Assembly (NCBI GenBank): GCA_013203185.1
Contig: JABMOS010000051.1
Location: 1 to 50,123 of the forward strand
Reading direction: 5' to 3'
Source: Fidelibacterota bacterium
Lineage (GTDB): Bacteria > Fidelibacterota > UBA8477 > JABMPR01
Length of the DNA: 50,123 bases
A program made the position numbers and the translations under genes. The notes beneath the pieces are model-generated. The model ran no database searches. It was not told the DNA's origin and saw only the letters and a list, made by a program, of their open reading frames with translations. This document shows, in pieces, positions 8,923-17,627 of this stretch. The first letter of the stretch is position 1, and each line of letters starts with the position of its first letter.

Positions 8923-9558
8923 ATGTCTACTAATTCCATTCAACAGGCCATCGTCATGGGAAATGTGGCTTCCATTTCAGCTGATGTAAAACGACTACTT
9001 GATGCGGGGATCAACAGCCAGCAGATTCTCGATGAGCAGCTCCTTCCCGGAATGGCCATTGTGGGTGAGAGATTTAAGCAAAACGAAATGTTTTTGCCCC
9101 AGGTGCTCATGTCGGCCCAGGCTATGCAGACTGCCATTGATATTCTAAAACCTTATCTGGCAGAAAATTCTGAGGCTCGGAAACGCAAGACTGTCATTAT
9201 CGGGACCGTGAAGGGTGATATGCATGATATTGGTAAGAATTTGGTAAGAATCATGCTCATCGGCGCTGGTTTTGAAGTTATCGACCTGGGTGTGAATGTA
9301 CCTGCTCAGCGATTTCTTGAAGCAAGTTCTCAACACCAGGCAACAGTTGTCTGTCTCTCAGCTTTGTTGTCATCAACCATGAACAATATGAAGGAAGTTG
9401 TTGAGGCTTTTAGAAACCATCCAGAACTGAAGGGCACAAAAATTCTCATTGGGGGTGCTCCAGTAAGTCGTGAGTTTTCCAAAAGTATTGGTGCAGATGG
9501 GTATGCACCAACCGCACCAGCTGCAGTTGAGCGAGTACAACAATTTTGTGGTCAATAA
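8923..9558 (+). CDS. Corrinoid (B12-binding) methyl-carrier protein
   Basis: A 211-residue cobalamin protein of the MtbC/MtaC/MetH-type family. The N-terminal B12-binding-2 helical cap covers about residues 5-80 and the Rossmann-like cobalamin domain about residues 88-208. The base-off/His-on motif DxHxxG is present as GDMHDIGKN (D99, H101, G104), followed by the LSALLSSTM and IGGAPV segments of the corrin pocket. It carries the methyl group for the methyltransferase encoded immediately upstream. No substrate-specific methyltransferase (MtaB/MttB-like) and no reductive activator (RamA-like) gene lies next to it, so those partners must be elsewhere. Confidence 0.9.
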   Translation: MSTNSIQQAIVMGNVASISADVKRLLDAGINSQQILDEQLLPGMAIVGERFKQNEMFLPQVLMSAQAMQTAIDILKPYLAENSEARKRKTVIIGTVKGDMHDIGKNLVRIMLIGAGFEVIDLGVNVPAQRFLEASSQHQATVVCLSALLSSTMNNMKEVVEAFRNHPELKGTKILIGGAPVSREFSKSIGADGYAPTAPAAVERVQQFCGQ

Positions 9559-9593
9559 ACAAGCAATTTCATTTCTAACATACCGGACAACAT

Positions 9594-10370
9594 ATGATTA
9601 CCCTTATTTCACCGGCCAAAAGTGTCAACTTTAACGATCCAGCCCCGACAGACGTGTTTTCAACTCCAGATTTAATAAGTCAGAGCAAACAGCTTATCAC
9701 CCAGTTGAAGCGCATTAAAAAGCCTGAACTCATGGAGCTCATGTCCATTAGTGAGAATCTTGCAGATCTCAATATTCCCAGGTATAAGGCCTTCAAACCA
9801 CCCTTTGATCTTGAAAATGCCAAACAGGCACTCTTCGCATTTACTGGTGACGTTTATCAGCATATGCGCATCAATACCTATAATTCTAATAAACTTCACT
9901 TTGCCCAGGATCATTTAAGAATTCTCTCGGGTCTCTATGGATATTTACGTCCCCTGGATCTTATTCAAGCCTATCGCCTGGAAATGAAGACGCCTTTGAA
10001 AACAAAGCACGGGGACAATTTGTATCAGTTCTGGGACAAAAGAATCACACGGGCGCTGAGTAAAGATTTAAAAGCGGATGATTCTCCTGCAGTTATTAAT
10101 CTGGCATCCAAGGAATATGCCCGGGCAGTAGATTTTAAATCACTCAAGGCCCCAGTCGTCAATATTGAGTTTAAAGAGGTAGAAAGTGGTAAAGCCAAAG
10201 TCATTGCCATTTTTGCCAAGTGGGCCCGAGGAATGATGGCTGACTTTATCATTCAAAACAATTTGGATGAACCCGATCAGCTCAAGGCATTCGATTTATC
10301 TGAATATAAATTTTCTAGAAATGATTCAGGCGCTTCAAACTGGGTGTTCACTCGGCCCCGTCCTGAGTAA
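9594..10370 (+). CDS. yaaA: Peroxide stress protein YaaA (DUF328/UPF0246)
   Basis: A cytoplasmic protein of 258 residues, full length for the family, starting with the diagnostic MITLISPAKSVNF block. Conserved segments include FTGDVYQHM, HLRILSGLYGYLRPLDLIQAYRLEM and INLASKEYARAVD. In E. coli, YaaA is an OxyR-regulated protein that limits free iron and DNA damage under peroxide stress and has a DNA-binding fold. The gene follows the corrinoid protein with a 35-base gap and may share its transcript. It converges on the histidine kinase gene with only eight bases between the stops. Confidence 0.93.
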   Translation: MITLISPAKSVNFNDPAPTDVFSTPDLISQSKQLITQLKRIKKPELMELMSISENLADLNIPRYKAFKPPFDLENAKQALFAFTGDVYQHMRINTYNSNKLHFAQDHLRILSGLYGYLRPLDLIQAYRLEMKTPLKTKHGDNLYQFWDKRITRALSKDLKADDSPAVINLASKEYARAVDFKSLKAPVVNIEFKEVESGKAKVIAIFAKWARGMMADFIIQNNLDEPDQLKAFDLSEYKFSRNDSGASNWVFTRPRPE

Positions 10371-10378
10371 AGGCTAAA

Positions 10379-11566
10379 TCAGGTTTTCAGGATTGGGAGA
10401 CTAATAGTGAAAGTCGTGCCCTGGCCTGGAACACTCTCCACAGAAATTTCACCACCATGATCGGTGACAATGCTCTTCACAATTGCCAAGCCCAATCCTG
10501 TACCATTGTGCTTTTGGTGGGTAAAGAATTCATCAAACACTTTGGCGAGCACCTCTGCATCCATCCCATGACCAGTATCAGATAGAGTCATTACAAGATA
10601 ATCCGCATCAACTCGACTTGTAATTGTGAGTTTACCACCAGCACTCATGGCTTCGATGGCATTATTCGCCAGGTTTTCATATACCCTATAGAACCTGCTT
10701 GGATCAATTTGAATATGGGTCTCACCTTGAAAGTCAGTCACCAGTTGCATATTTTGGTGCTCCAAATTTTGATGAATACTGGTGAGCGAATCCTCGATGC
10801 AGGCAGGAAATGTCATTTTCTGTAACTGGAGTGTTGAACTGCCTTTAGCAAAAGCCAGAAGCTCCTGCGCCAGCGTGTTGAATTGATTGACTTGCTGTGA
10901 AATAATCTTGGTATACTTGACCACATCCTCATGGGCCATCTCTTTTAACCCAATGAGCTGTGCAAACCCGGCAATGGTGGTCATGGGGTTTTTCAAATCG
11001 TGCAAAATCGTAGAAGCCATCCGACCCACAATGGAAAGGCGCTCGTTTTCCACAAGGGCTTCTCGAGTGGCATTGAGTTCTTCAATGATGCTGTTGAGTT
11101 CGCGATTTTTATCTTCCAGAGTACTAATGAGTGTTGAATCGGTTTTGCGCAGATATTGAGAAATACTCCGGGCAACTTCCAGAGTAAACTTGGGGAAGTG
11201 ATTGACCAGCTCCAGGAAACCCTCTTTCTGAACAACCAAGACTTCACTCTCTTCTGTTGCAACAATCCCGGCACTGCGGACTTTATCTTCCACCAGGGCC
11301 ATTTCACCGAAGAGTTCACCCGATCGATCGATGACATTCAGTACTTCCTGGTCGTCGCCCTCAATAGATTTGACAACTTCCAAACGTCCTTTGATCATGA
11401 CAAAAAACTGGTTTGCAACTGCGCCTTCCTCAATGAGTTTTTCCCCAGGGGCAAACAGCTGCCTCTGCATCAGACTACTGATTTTCTCCAGCTCTCCCGG
11501 TTGAATTCCTGAGAAAGGCTCTAAGCCTTGTAAAAGTGGTATGGGAGGTGGGTTAAGAATGCGCAT
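10379..11566 (-). CDS. Soluble cNMP-binding-domain histidine kinase, copy 2
   Basis: A 395-residue protein. Residues 10-130 form a cyclic-nucleotide-binding (Crp-like) domain with the phosphate-cassette-like segment GELFGEMALVEDKVRSAGIVA. A predicted coiled coil spans about 140-178. The kinase has an H-box with H189 (GRMASTILHDLKNPMTTI), an N-box (NLANNAIEAM), and G1/G2 boxes (DTGHGMD, NGTGLGLAIVKSI). There is no signal peptide or membrane segment, so it should be a cytoplasmic sensor kinase responding to cAMP, cGMP or another bound ligand. It is a close paralogue of the next gene upstream: both have the phospho-acceptor at residue 189, and only 16 bases lie between them. No receiver-domain protein is adjacent. 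Confidence 0.88.
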   Translation of the reverse strand: MRILNPPPIPLLQGLEPFSGIQPGELEKISSLMQRQLFAPGEKLIEEGAVANQFFVMIKGRLEVVKSIEGDDQEVLNVIDRSGELFGEMALVEDKVRSAGIVATEESEVLVVQKEGFLELVNHFPKFTLEVARSISQYLRKTDSTLISTLEDKNRELNSIIEELNATREALVENERLSIVGRMASTILHDLKNPMTTIAGFAQLIGLKEMAHEDVVKYTKIISQQVNQFNTLAQELLAFAKGSSTLQLQKMTFPACIEDSLTSIHQNLEHQNMQLVTDFQGETHIQIDPSRFYRVYENLANNAIEAMSAGGKLTITSRVDADYLVMTLSDTGHGMDAEVLAKVFDEFFTHQKHNGTGLGLAIVKSIVTDHGGEISVESVPGQGTTFTISLPILKT

Positions 11567-11582
11567 TGGCAGGTCTTAGGAT

Positions 11583-12821
11583 TTAACTGCCTTCAAATGG
11601 TATGGGGATTTGGTGTTTTGATTTCGGTAAAAGGTTATATCCTACTGCTGGTAGATCAATGATGAATTTAGTCCCTACACCCTCTTCACTCTCAATATTT
11701 ATGAGCCCATCATGCTCATCCACAATGCGCTTTACAATTGCCAAGCCAAGACCTGTACCCTTACGTTTTCCATGGGTATAAAATTCTTTAAATGCATTTT
11801 CTCTGACTTCATCTGACATCCCGAACCCATCATCTTCCAAAACAATTCGGATACCAGTCTCTACTTCCATGCTGTGAATCGTAAAAGTTCCATCTTCACC
11901 CAGGACATCCAGGGCATTGTTGGCGATATTTTCGAGGACTCTAAAAAAGCGACCATTATCTATTCTTACCTCTCCCTCGAACTTTAAATCCCTCTCAAAG
12001 GAAACGCCTCTTTCTTCAAATTTCAATATAAGGGAGTCACAACACTCCTGAAGATAACCAGCCATCTGGACTGATCTCAAACGCATTTGCTCACCGCCCT
12101 GGGCAAAGGAGAGGAGATCCTGGGTCATGGTTGTAAATTGGATGACCTGCTTGGCAATGATATCGGCATACTTGGCAAGTTGTTCGCCGTTATGCTTCTT
12201 CATCTTTATTAGTTGAGCATAGCCACCAATGGTAGACATTGGATTTTTCATGTCATGCAAAATTGTTGAAGCCATGCGACCAATGAGTGAGAGACGCTCT
12301 TTGCCGATGAGCTCTTCCTGGGTTTCCTGGAGGCGGAAATTAATATGACGGAGTTCATCATTTTCTTTTCTAAGCTTATTGATGAGTCGTTCATCTGTTT
12401 CTCTCAAAAACTGAGAAATATTTTTTGCTACTGACAGGGTGAAGAGAGGGACGGAATGGACAAGCTCAAGGAAATCTTCCTTGGAGACAGCCAGGACTTC
12501 ACAATCACTATCTGCGACCATGCCTGCGCTGCGAGGTTTGTCTTCCAGGAGGGCCATTTCCCCAAACAGACCACCAACCTCATCATAAAAACCCAAGACT
12601 TCAGACTCATTTTCTCTGACTTGTTTCTCAATTCTTACTTTACCGGATGCCAGGATAAAAATGTGATCACCGATTGAATTTTCGTGAATAATAGACTCCT
12701 CGTGATCATAGTGACATGACTCGATTTTGGAGTGTATTTGCTTGAGCTCATTATCCGGAATATGCTCGAATATTTTCCATTTTTTCAGAGAGTCCAGGCT
12801 GGGCTTCTTAATCAGTTTCAT
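11583..12821 (-). CDS. Soluble cNMP-binding-domain histidine kinase, copy 1
   Basis: A 412-residue paralogue of the downstream kinase with the same architecture: an N-terminal cNMP-binding domain (about residues 15-130, core GGLFGEMALLEDKPRSAGMVA shortened in places), a coiled-coil linker, HisKA with H189 (ASTILHDMKNPMSTIGG) and an HATPase domain (DDGFGMSDEV, KGTGLGLAIVKRI). The cassette ends in PRSAG, where cNMP-binding proteins place the Arg that contacts the cyclic phosphate; this suggests, but does not prove, cyclic nucleotide binding. There are no membrane segments. It is the first gene of the two-gene unit. The pair most likely arose by tandem duplication and may work as homo- or heterodimers. 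Confidence 0.88.
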   Translation of the reverse strand: MKLIKKPSLDSLKKWKIFEHIPDNELKQIHSKIESCHYDHEESIIHENSIGDHIFILASGKVRIEKQVRENESEVLGFYDEVGGLFGEMALLEDKPRSAGMVADSDCEVLAVSKEDFLELVHSVPLFTLSVAKNISQFLRETDERLINKLRKENDELRHINFRLQETQEELIGKERLSLIGRMASTILHDMKNPMSTIGGYAQLIKMKKHNGEQLAKYADIIAKQVIQFTTMTQDLLSFAQGGEQMRLRSVQMAGYLQECCDSLILKFEERGVSFERDLKFEGEVRIDNGRFFRVLENIANNALDVLGEDGTFTIHSMEVETGIRIVLEDDGFGMSDEVRENAFKEFYTHGKRKGTGLGLAIVKRIVDEHDGLINIESEEGVGTKFIIDLPAVGYNLLPKSKHQIPIPFEGS

Positions 12822-12989
12822 ATTGACACCAGCGATATTGAGAGGTCATTCATAGTCTACTTCATTTACCTACTTGTCAGCAATAAAAGCATTGATTTTC
12901 TTAAACTATTCTGAGTTTCAAACATGCAAGCAAATATGATGAAACTCCATCGAGTAATTATTCTAGTTCCATTCATGGGAAATGGTCAG

Positions 12990-13160
12990 CTAATATTTAC
13001 TCAATCTCCTAAAGTAATCCCGATTGCCATATTTCAAACTATGAATCAGCTCAAATCCCTTGCCACGTAGTGACTTGAGGGACTCATAATTCGTGGTTCC
13101 GCTGGCTCGGAATTTGACAGGCTCTATAAAAAAAGCCCCCTCAGAAAAAACTGGGAGGGC
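12990..13160 (-). pseudogene. Startless coding-like remnant, 56 codons
   Basis: Downstream of ppdK, one minus-strand frame is open for 56 codons. It contains protein-like text such as IEPVKFRASGTTNYESLKSL and GKGFELIHSLKYGNRDYFRR, then a stop. No ATG, GTG or TTG occurs before the last third of it, and its first part overlaps the ppdK terminator hairpin. It could be the tail of a decayed gene, part of a dispersed repeat, or chance. I do not recognise the family. Confidence 0.25.
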
Positions 13161-13162
13161 TT
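13127..13162 (-). terminator. Rho-independent terminator of ppdK
   Basis: Read on the minus strand, AAGCCCTCCCAG, a T6 loop and CTGAGGGGGCTT form a GC-rich stem with one wobble and one mismatch, followed directly by seven Ts. It starts about 27 bases after the ppdK stop. Confidence 0.85.
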
Positions 13163-13188
13163 ATTGTTAAAGCGGTGTAGCTGAAGCT

Positions 13189-15897
13189 TTATAGTTCGCG
13201 AGCAGCTGCCTGTGCTGCGGCCAATCTCGCGATGGGCACGCGGAAAGGCGAACAGCTCACATAGTCGAGACCTGCTCTGTGGCAAAATTCAACTGAGCTT
13301 GGTTCACCACCATGCTCTCCACAGATTCCAAGTTTGATGTCAGGTCGCGTCTCTTTACCCAGCTTACAGGCAAGTTCAACCAATTGACCAACACCTTCCT
13401 GATCAAGGACTTCGAAAGGATCATTCTTTAATAGGCCTTTTTCCAGATAGACAGGCAGGAATTTTCCAGCATCATCACGGGAATATCCAAAGGTCATCTG
13501 TGTCAAGTCATTGGTTCCAAATGAGAAGAATTCAGCACTGGTGGCAATTTTATCAGCAGTCAAGGCAGCACGAGGAATCTCTATCATCGTACCAACGAGG
13601 TGATCCACTGAATCACCAACTTCTGCAAATAACTCCTTGATAGTATCGCGAACGATCTTTTCCTGAAGTTCCATCTCAGCCAGAGTTCCGGTAAGTGGAA
13701 TCATGATCTCTGGCATGGCTACAATCCCCCTGGCCTTGAGTGCAAGTGCTGCACCCATAATGGCTTTGGTCTGCATCACAGTAATTTCTGGATAGGTGTT
13801 ACCCAGCCGACAACCTCTGTGACCCAACATGGGATTAAACTCTGCGAGATCATCTACCTTTTCTGAAATAACCTTCAAGTCGACACCCATGACATCAGCC
13901 ATTTCCTGCTGACCTTTTTCATCATGGGGAACAAACTCATGTAATGGTGGATCCAAGAGACGAACTGTCACAGGAAGATCCTGCATGGCTTCAAAGATAC
14001 CTTCGAAGTCTTTCTGCTGGATTGGCAGAAGTCTTTCCAGAGCAGCCTCGCGACCAGCCTGATCCTCTGCAAGGATCATCTCACGCATGGCAACAATCTT
14101 ATCACCTTCGAAGAACATATGCTCTGTACGACATAAACCGATACCCTTGGCACCAAATTCTCTGGCGATTTTGCTCTCGCGGGGAGTATCCGCATTAGTA
14201 CGTACATACATTCTTGTGAATTTATTGGTAAGATCCATTAGTTGGCCAAAAGCACCGCTTACTTCAGGATCGATGGTTTTAATTTTGCCTTCAAAAATTT
14301 CACCAGTGCTTCCATTAAGAGAAACCCAATCTCCCTCATTAAAGACACTACCATCCACGGTCAATGTTCTGGCTTTATAGTTAATTTTGATTGCACCAGC
14401 CCCTGACACACAACACTTACCCATACCACGAGCAACCACAGCGGCGTGAGAGGTCATACCACCGCGGGCAGTAAGGATACCATTGGCAATATTCATACCC
14501 TCGAGATCTTCTGGAGAGGTTTCAATTCTAGCCAGAATGGAGTTTTCATATTTATTGGCTTCGTCAGCATGGAATACCAGCTGTCCAGTAGCGGCACCAG
14601 GTGAGGCAGGCAGCCCTTTGGTGAGAACTCTTGCAGCAGCCATGGCTTCTTTATCAAAAACGGGGTGAAGTAATTCATCCAGTTTGTTGGGCTCAACGCG
14701 CATGAGAGCTTCTTTATCATCAATTTCACCAGCTGCAAGTTGCTCCATGGCAATGCGTACCATGGCAAAACCAGTTCTCTTGCCACTGCGAGTCTGGAGC
14801 ATCCATAGTTTTCCATCCTGCATGGTAAACTCAATGTCCTGCATATCTTTGTAATGGTCTTCAAGTCTTTGTTCGATAGCGTGTAGCTCTGCATAGATCT
14901 CGGGCATGAGCTCTTCAAGTGATGGAAAATCCTTTTTGCGCTCTTCTTCAGAGACACCTGCCAGGACGGCCCAACGTTCAGAACCAATCTTGGTAATCTG
15001 CTGAGGGGTGCGAACACCAGCTACCACATCTTCACCCTGGGCATTGATGAGGTATTCACCATTAAACTGGTCCTCACCGGTTCCAGCATCACGAGTAAAG
15101 GCAACACCAGTACCGGAGTTGTCACCCATGTTACCAAAAACCATGGCCTGGACATTGACAGCAGTTCCCCAGTCACCTGGAATTTTGTTTAACATACGGT
15201 AATAGACTGCACGGGGAGTTTCCCATGAATCAAAGACGGCCATAACTGATCCCCAGAGTTGATCCCAGGGATTGTCAGGAAAACTGTGACCTGTTTTTTT
15301 GGTGACAGCGGCTTTAAATTTTGATACCAGTGTTTTTAAGTCTTCAACTTTGAATTCTGTATCCAGTTCGTAACCCTGGGCTTCTTTAAGCGCTTCCATA
15401 ATCTCTTCAAAGGGATCGATATCCTCTTTGGATTCAGGTTTCATACCTAAAACGACATCACCATACATCTGTACGAAACGACGGTATGAATCCCAGGCAA
15501 AGCGTTCATTGCCAGATTTTTTGGCGAGGGCTACAACAGCACTATCATTCAGACCCAGATTCAAAACTGTGTCCATCATACCAGGCATGGAAACGCGAGC
15601 TCCAGAGCGAACTGATAAGAGTAATGGGTTTTCTTCGTCACAAAATTTTGCGCCCATGACTGCTTCAACTTCTTTAACAGCTGCTTCAACTTCAGCCTTG
15701 ATCAGCTCAACAGTTTTGTCGCGACCAACTTGATTATACTCTGTACATACTTCTGTGGTGATGGTGAATCCAGCAGGGACGGGAATACCCAGTCCACTCA
15801 TTTCAGCCAGGTTGGCTCCCTTGCCTCCCAGAAGATTTTTCTGTGAAGCATCTCCTTCGGCTTTTCCACCTCCAAATGTGTAAACGCGTTTTGTCAT
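13189..15897 (-). CDS. ppdK: Pyruvate, phosphate dikinase
   Basis: A cytoplasmic enzyme of 902 residues that reversibly converts pyruvate, ATP and Pi to PEP, AMP and PPi; it can serve gluconeogenesis or PPi-linked glycolysis. The order is the ATP-grasp nucleotide-binding domain (residues 1-340, with GGKGANLAEM and LLLSVRSGARVSMPGMMDT), the swivelling phosphohistidine domain (TARGGMTSHAAVVARGMGK, catalytic H484), and the PEP/pyruvate TIM barrel (from about 530, with GLCRTEHMF and GICGEHGGEP). The length equals bacterial PPDK (about 870-900), not the shorter PEP synthase. T482 of the TSH triplet is the residue used by the plant/bacterial regulatory protein, but no such gene is in the window. 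It is a single-gene unit with its own terminator. Confidence 0.97.
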   Translation of the reverse strand: MTKRVYTFGGGKAEGDASQKNLLGGKGANLAEMSGLGIPVPAGFTITTEVCTEYNQVGRDKTVELIKAEVEAAVKEVEAVMGAKFCDEENPLLLSVRSGARVSMPGMMDTVLNLGLNDSAVVALAKKSGNERFAWDSYRRFVQMYGDVVLGMKPESKEDIDPFEEIMEALKEAQGYELDTEFKVEDLKTLVSKFKAAVTKKTGHSFPDNPWDQLWGSVMAVFDSWETPRAVYYRMLNKIPGDWGTAVNVQAMVFGNMGDNSGTGVAFTRDAGTGEDQFNGEYLINAQGEDVVAGVRTPQQITKIGSERWAVLAGVSEEERKKDFPSLEELMPEIYAELHAIEQRLEDHYKDMQDIEFTMQDGKLWMLQTRSGKRTGFAMVRIAMEQLAAGEIDDKEALMRVEPNKLDELLHPVFDKEAMAAARVLTKGLPASPGAATGQLVFHADEANKYENSILARIETSPEDLEGMNIANGILTARGGMTSHAAVVARGMGKCCVSGAGAIKINYKARTLTVDGSVFNEGDWVSLNGSTGEIFEGKIKTIDPEVSGAFGQLMDLTNKFTRMYVRTNADTPRESKIAREFGAKGIGLCRTEHMFFEGDKIVAMREMILAEDQAGREAALERLLPIQQKDFEGIFEAMQDLPVTVRLLDPPLHEFVPHDEKGQQEMADVMGVDLKVISEKVDDLAEFNPMLGHRGCRLGNTYPEITVMQTKAIMGAALALKARGIVAMPEIMIPLTGTLAEMELQEKIVRDTIKELFAEVGDSVDHLVGTMIEIPRAALTADKIATSAEFFSFGTNDLTQMTFGYSRDDAGKFLPVYLEKGLLKNDPFEVLDQEGVGQLVELACKLGKETRPDIKLGICGEHGGEPSSVEFCHRAGLDYVSCSPFRVPIARLAAAQAAAREL

Positions 15898-15923
15898 GAT
15901 TAAATCATCCTTTCAAATCAAAA

Positions 15924-15951
15924 TATATATAGTAGTAGTGTAAAAGTTGAA
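15924..15951 (-). promoter_or_regulatory. Possible sigma-70-like promoter of ppdK
   Basis: On the minus strand, TTCAAC (15946-15951) and TATATA (15924-15929) are separated by 16 bases, about 26 bases upstream of the ppdK start. The -35 is a poor match and the -10 lies in an AT repeat, so this is only a candidate. Confidence 0.3.
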
Positions 15952-16146
15952 TCGTGTCTCAGATCAGAGTGACGTATTGCCATGCGCGGAATTAAACCCT
16001 TTTACATACGATTTGCCACAATTTTCAATCATTTTTCTTAATAGAATCATTGAAACATCTAAAGTATCCATAAACGAATCCCTCAATAGTGTATCATCTG
16101 CCAGAATTAATTAATGGATTCACAGGGCTGATTACTAGATTTCAGC

Positions 16147-16758
16147 ATGCAGATTTTATTAACCCACGCTCTGAGATCAGAGGCTGGATCGATCAGACAG
16201 CACTACCCTCTGGCCAAACCCATTCGTCAGGGTAATGGTCAGGAACTGATACAGTTGGATAAGACAATGCATATACTCAGAACAGGCGTCGGTTTAGAAT
16301 CCAGTGAGGCTGCATTGAATGCATATATTAATCCTAAGAAATTTGATTTGATTGTTCATTTTGGTGTAAGTGGATCTCTATCAGACAATCTGCCACTGCT
16401 GCAAATTATCAAGGGTACAAAATTTTCATGTGCTGGCAAACCAGATCTTAAAATTGCTTCTCCTGAAATATTGGGTTCTACTTCTCTTCCAGAGGCAACA
16501 TTCTATTCCAGTGCCAAGGCCATTACAGATGAAATAATGAGGGAATCAGCCATTTCATCAGGTGCACAGGCAGTTGATATGGAATCATATTCAGTTGCTG
16601 TATTTTGTGAAAACCACAGTGTACCACTTCTGGCCATTCGATGTATTTCAGACCGAGCGGGTCACTCCACCCCAGAAGATTTTAAAAAGTACTATACCAG
16701 GGCTTCACAAACACTTCAGAATTTTCTGCTAAAGAAAATCCTGCTAAACCTACTCTAA
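16147..16758 (+). CDS. Nucleoside phosphorylase-superfamily protein
   Basis: A 203-residue protein of the PNP/UDP phosphorylase type 1 superfamily (MTA/SAH nucleosidase, futalosine hydrolase, hopanoid-associated phosphorylase and relatives). The N-terminal strand MQILLTHALRSEA, the glycine motif HFGVSGSL and the substrate block AVDMESYSVAVFC, where the Glu contacts the ribose hydroxyls, are visible. IRCISDRAG near the C-terminus supplies the Asp that protonates the base. It is shorter than E. coli MTAN (232 residues) and lacks part of the middle region. The exact substrate cannot be told. It ends five bases before the glycosyltransferase gene, so the two are probably co-transcribed. Confidence 0.75.
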   Translation: MQILLTHALRSEAGSIRQHYPLAKPIRQGNGQELIQLDKTMHILRTGVGLESSEAALNAYINPKKFDLIVHFGVSGSLSDNLPLLQIIKGTKFSCAGKPDLKIASPEILGSTSLPEATFYSSAKAITDEIMRESAISSGAQAVDMESYSVAVFCENHSVPLLAIRCISDRAGHSTPEDFKKYYTRASQTLQNFLLKKILLNLL

Positions 16759-16763
16759 ATCTC

Positions 16764-17600
16764 ATGAACATTTCGGTCATCATCCCATCCTATAACAGAG
16801 CGTCTACACTTGAGCGTGCAATCCAATCAGTATTGGATCAGACCTTCCCAGCTATGGAAATTATTGTGGTAGATGATGCTTCAACAGATGGCACCTCTGA
16901 AATCTTGAAAAAATATTCGAACAGAATAGAGATCATCACAAATGAAAGTAACATGGGGGTCTCCTTTAGTAGAAATGCTGGTATTCAAGTTGCCCAGAGT
17001 GACTGGATAGCTTTTCTGGACTCAGATGATCAATGGGTTGCTGCAAAACTTGAGCACCAGAAGGGCTTCCATGAAGCTCACCCAACTGTATTAATCAGTC
17101 AGTGCGATGAAATCTGGATTCGCAACGGGGTCAGGGTGAATCCCATGTCAAAACACAAAAAAAAGGGCGGGTGGATTTTTGAATCCTGTATTCCCCTTTG
17201 TATTGTGAGTCCCAGTGCCGTGATCATTCATCGGCGCGTCTTTGAACACATAGGTTTATTTGATGTCAATTTCCTGGCCTGTGAAGATTATGATCTATGG
17301 CTGAGAATAGCGCCCCATTACGAGATTGGCCTGCTTGATGAAAAATTGGTGACCCGCTATGGAGGTCACGATGACCAACTGAGCAGGAAATACTGGGGTA
17401 TGGACAGATTCCGGATCACAGCAATGGAAAAACATGTGGATAGTGATCTTGATCCTGTCTGGAAGAAAACTTTATTGGAAGAACTTCAGTTCAAATGTGC
17501 CGTTGTAGCTGCTGGTGCAAAAAAAAGGGACAAGCTTGAAACAGCTGCCCTTTACCTGGAAAAGCAAAAGCGTATCCAATCAAGATTGAATGCCCAATGA
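16764..17600 (+). CDS. Family 2 glycosyltransferase
   Basis: A GT-A fold glycosyltransferase of 278 residues. It opens with the family signature MNISVIIPSYNRASTLERAI, then IIVVDDASTDGT for the nucleotide-sugar Asp, and the metal-binding DxD as FLDSDDQW near residue 90. LACEDYDLWLRIA supplies the later ED acid pair of the acceptor site. No membrane segment is evident, so it probably acts at the inner face of the membrane on a lipid-linked or cell-surface glycan. It lies five bases after the phosphorylase-like gene and converges on the phosphoesterase gene. Donor and acceptor are unknown. Confidence 0.85.
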   Translation: MNISVIIPSYNRASTLERAIQSVLDQTFPAMEIIVVDDASTDGTSEILKKYSNRIEIITNESNMGVSFSRNAGIQVAQSDWIAFLDSDDQWVAAKLEHQKGFHEAHPTVLISQCDEIWIRNGVRVNPMSKHKKKGGWIFESCIPLCIVSPSAVIIHRRVFEHIGLFDVNFLACEDYDLWLRIAPHYEIGLLDEKLVTRYGGHDDQLSRKYWGMDRFRITAMEKHVDSDLDPVWKKTLLEELQFKCAVVAAGAKKRDKLETAALYLEKQKRIQSRLNAQ

Positions 17601-17627
17601 TTTTACCAACCCAATTGTAATAGCTAT

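Larger units (their letters stand above)
12822..13188. other. 367-base intergenic region between ppdK and the kinases
   Basis: The ppdK terminator sits at its right end and the promoter of the kinase pair must lie at its left end, although I cannot pin it down. A minus-strand frame open from 13160 to a TAG at 12990-12992 reads like protein but has no start codon (see its own entry). Nothing else is recognisable. Confidence 0.5.

Noticed and set aside
14493-15017. 174-codon frame inside ppdK on the same strand
   Set aside because: It is a frame-shifted shadow of ppdK, whose catalytic motifs read through this region.
16147-17600. Cell-surface polysaccharide locus
   Set aside because: Only one glycosyltransferase is present, with no polymerase, flippase or sugar-nucleotide genes beside it.
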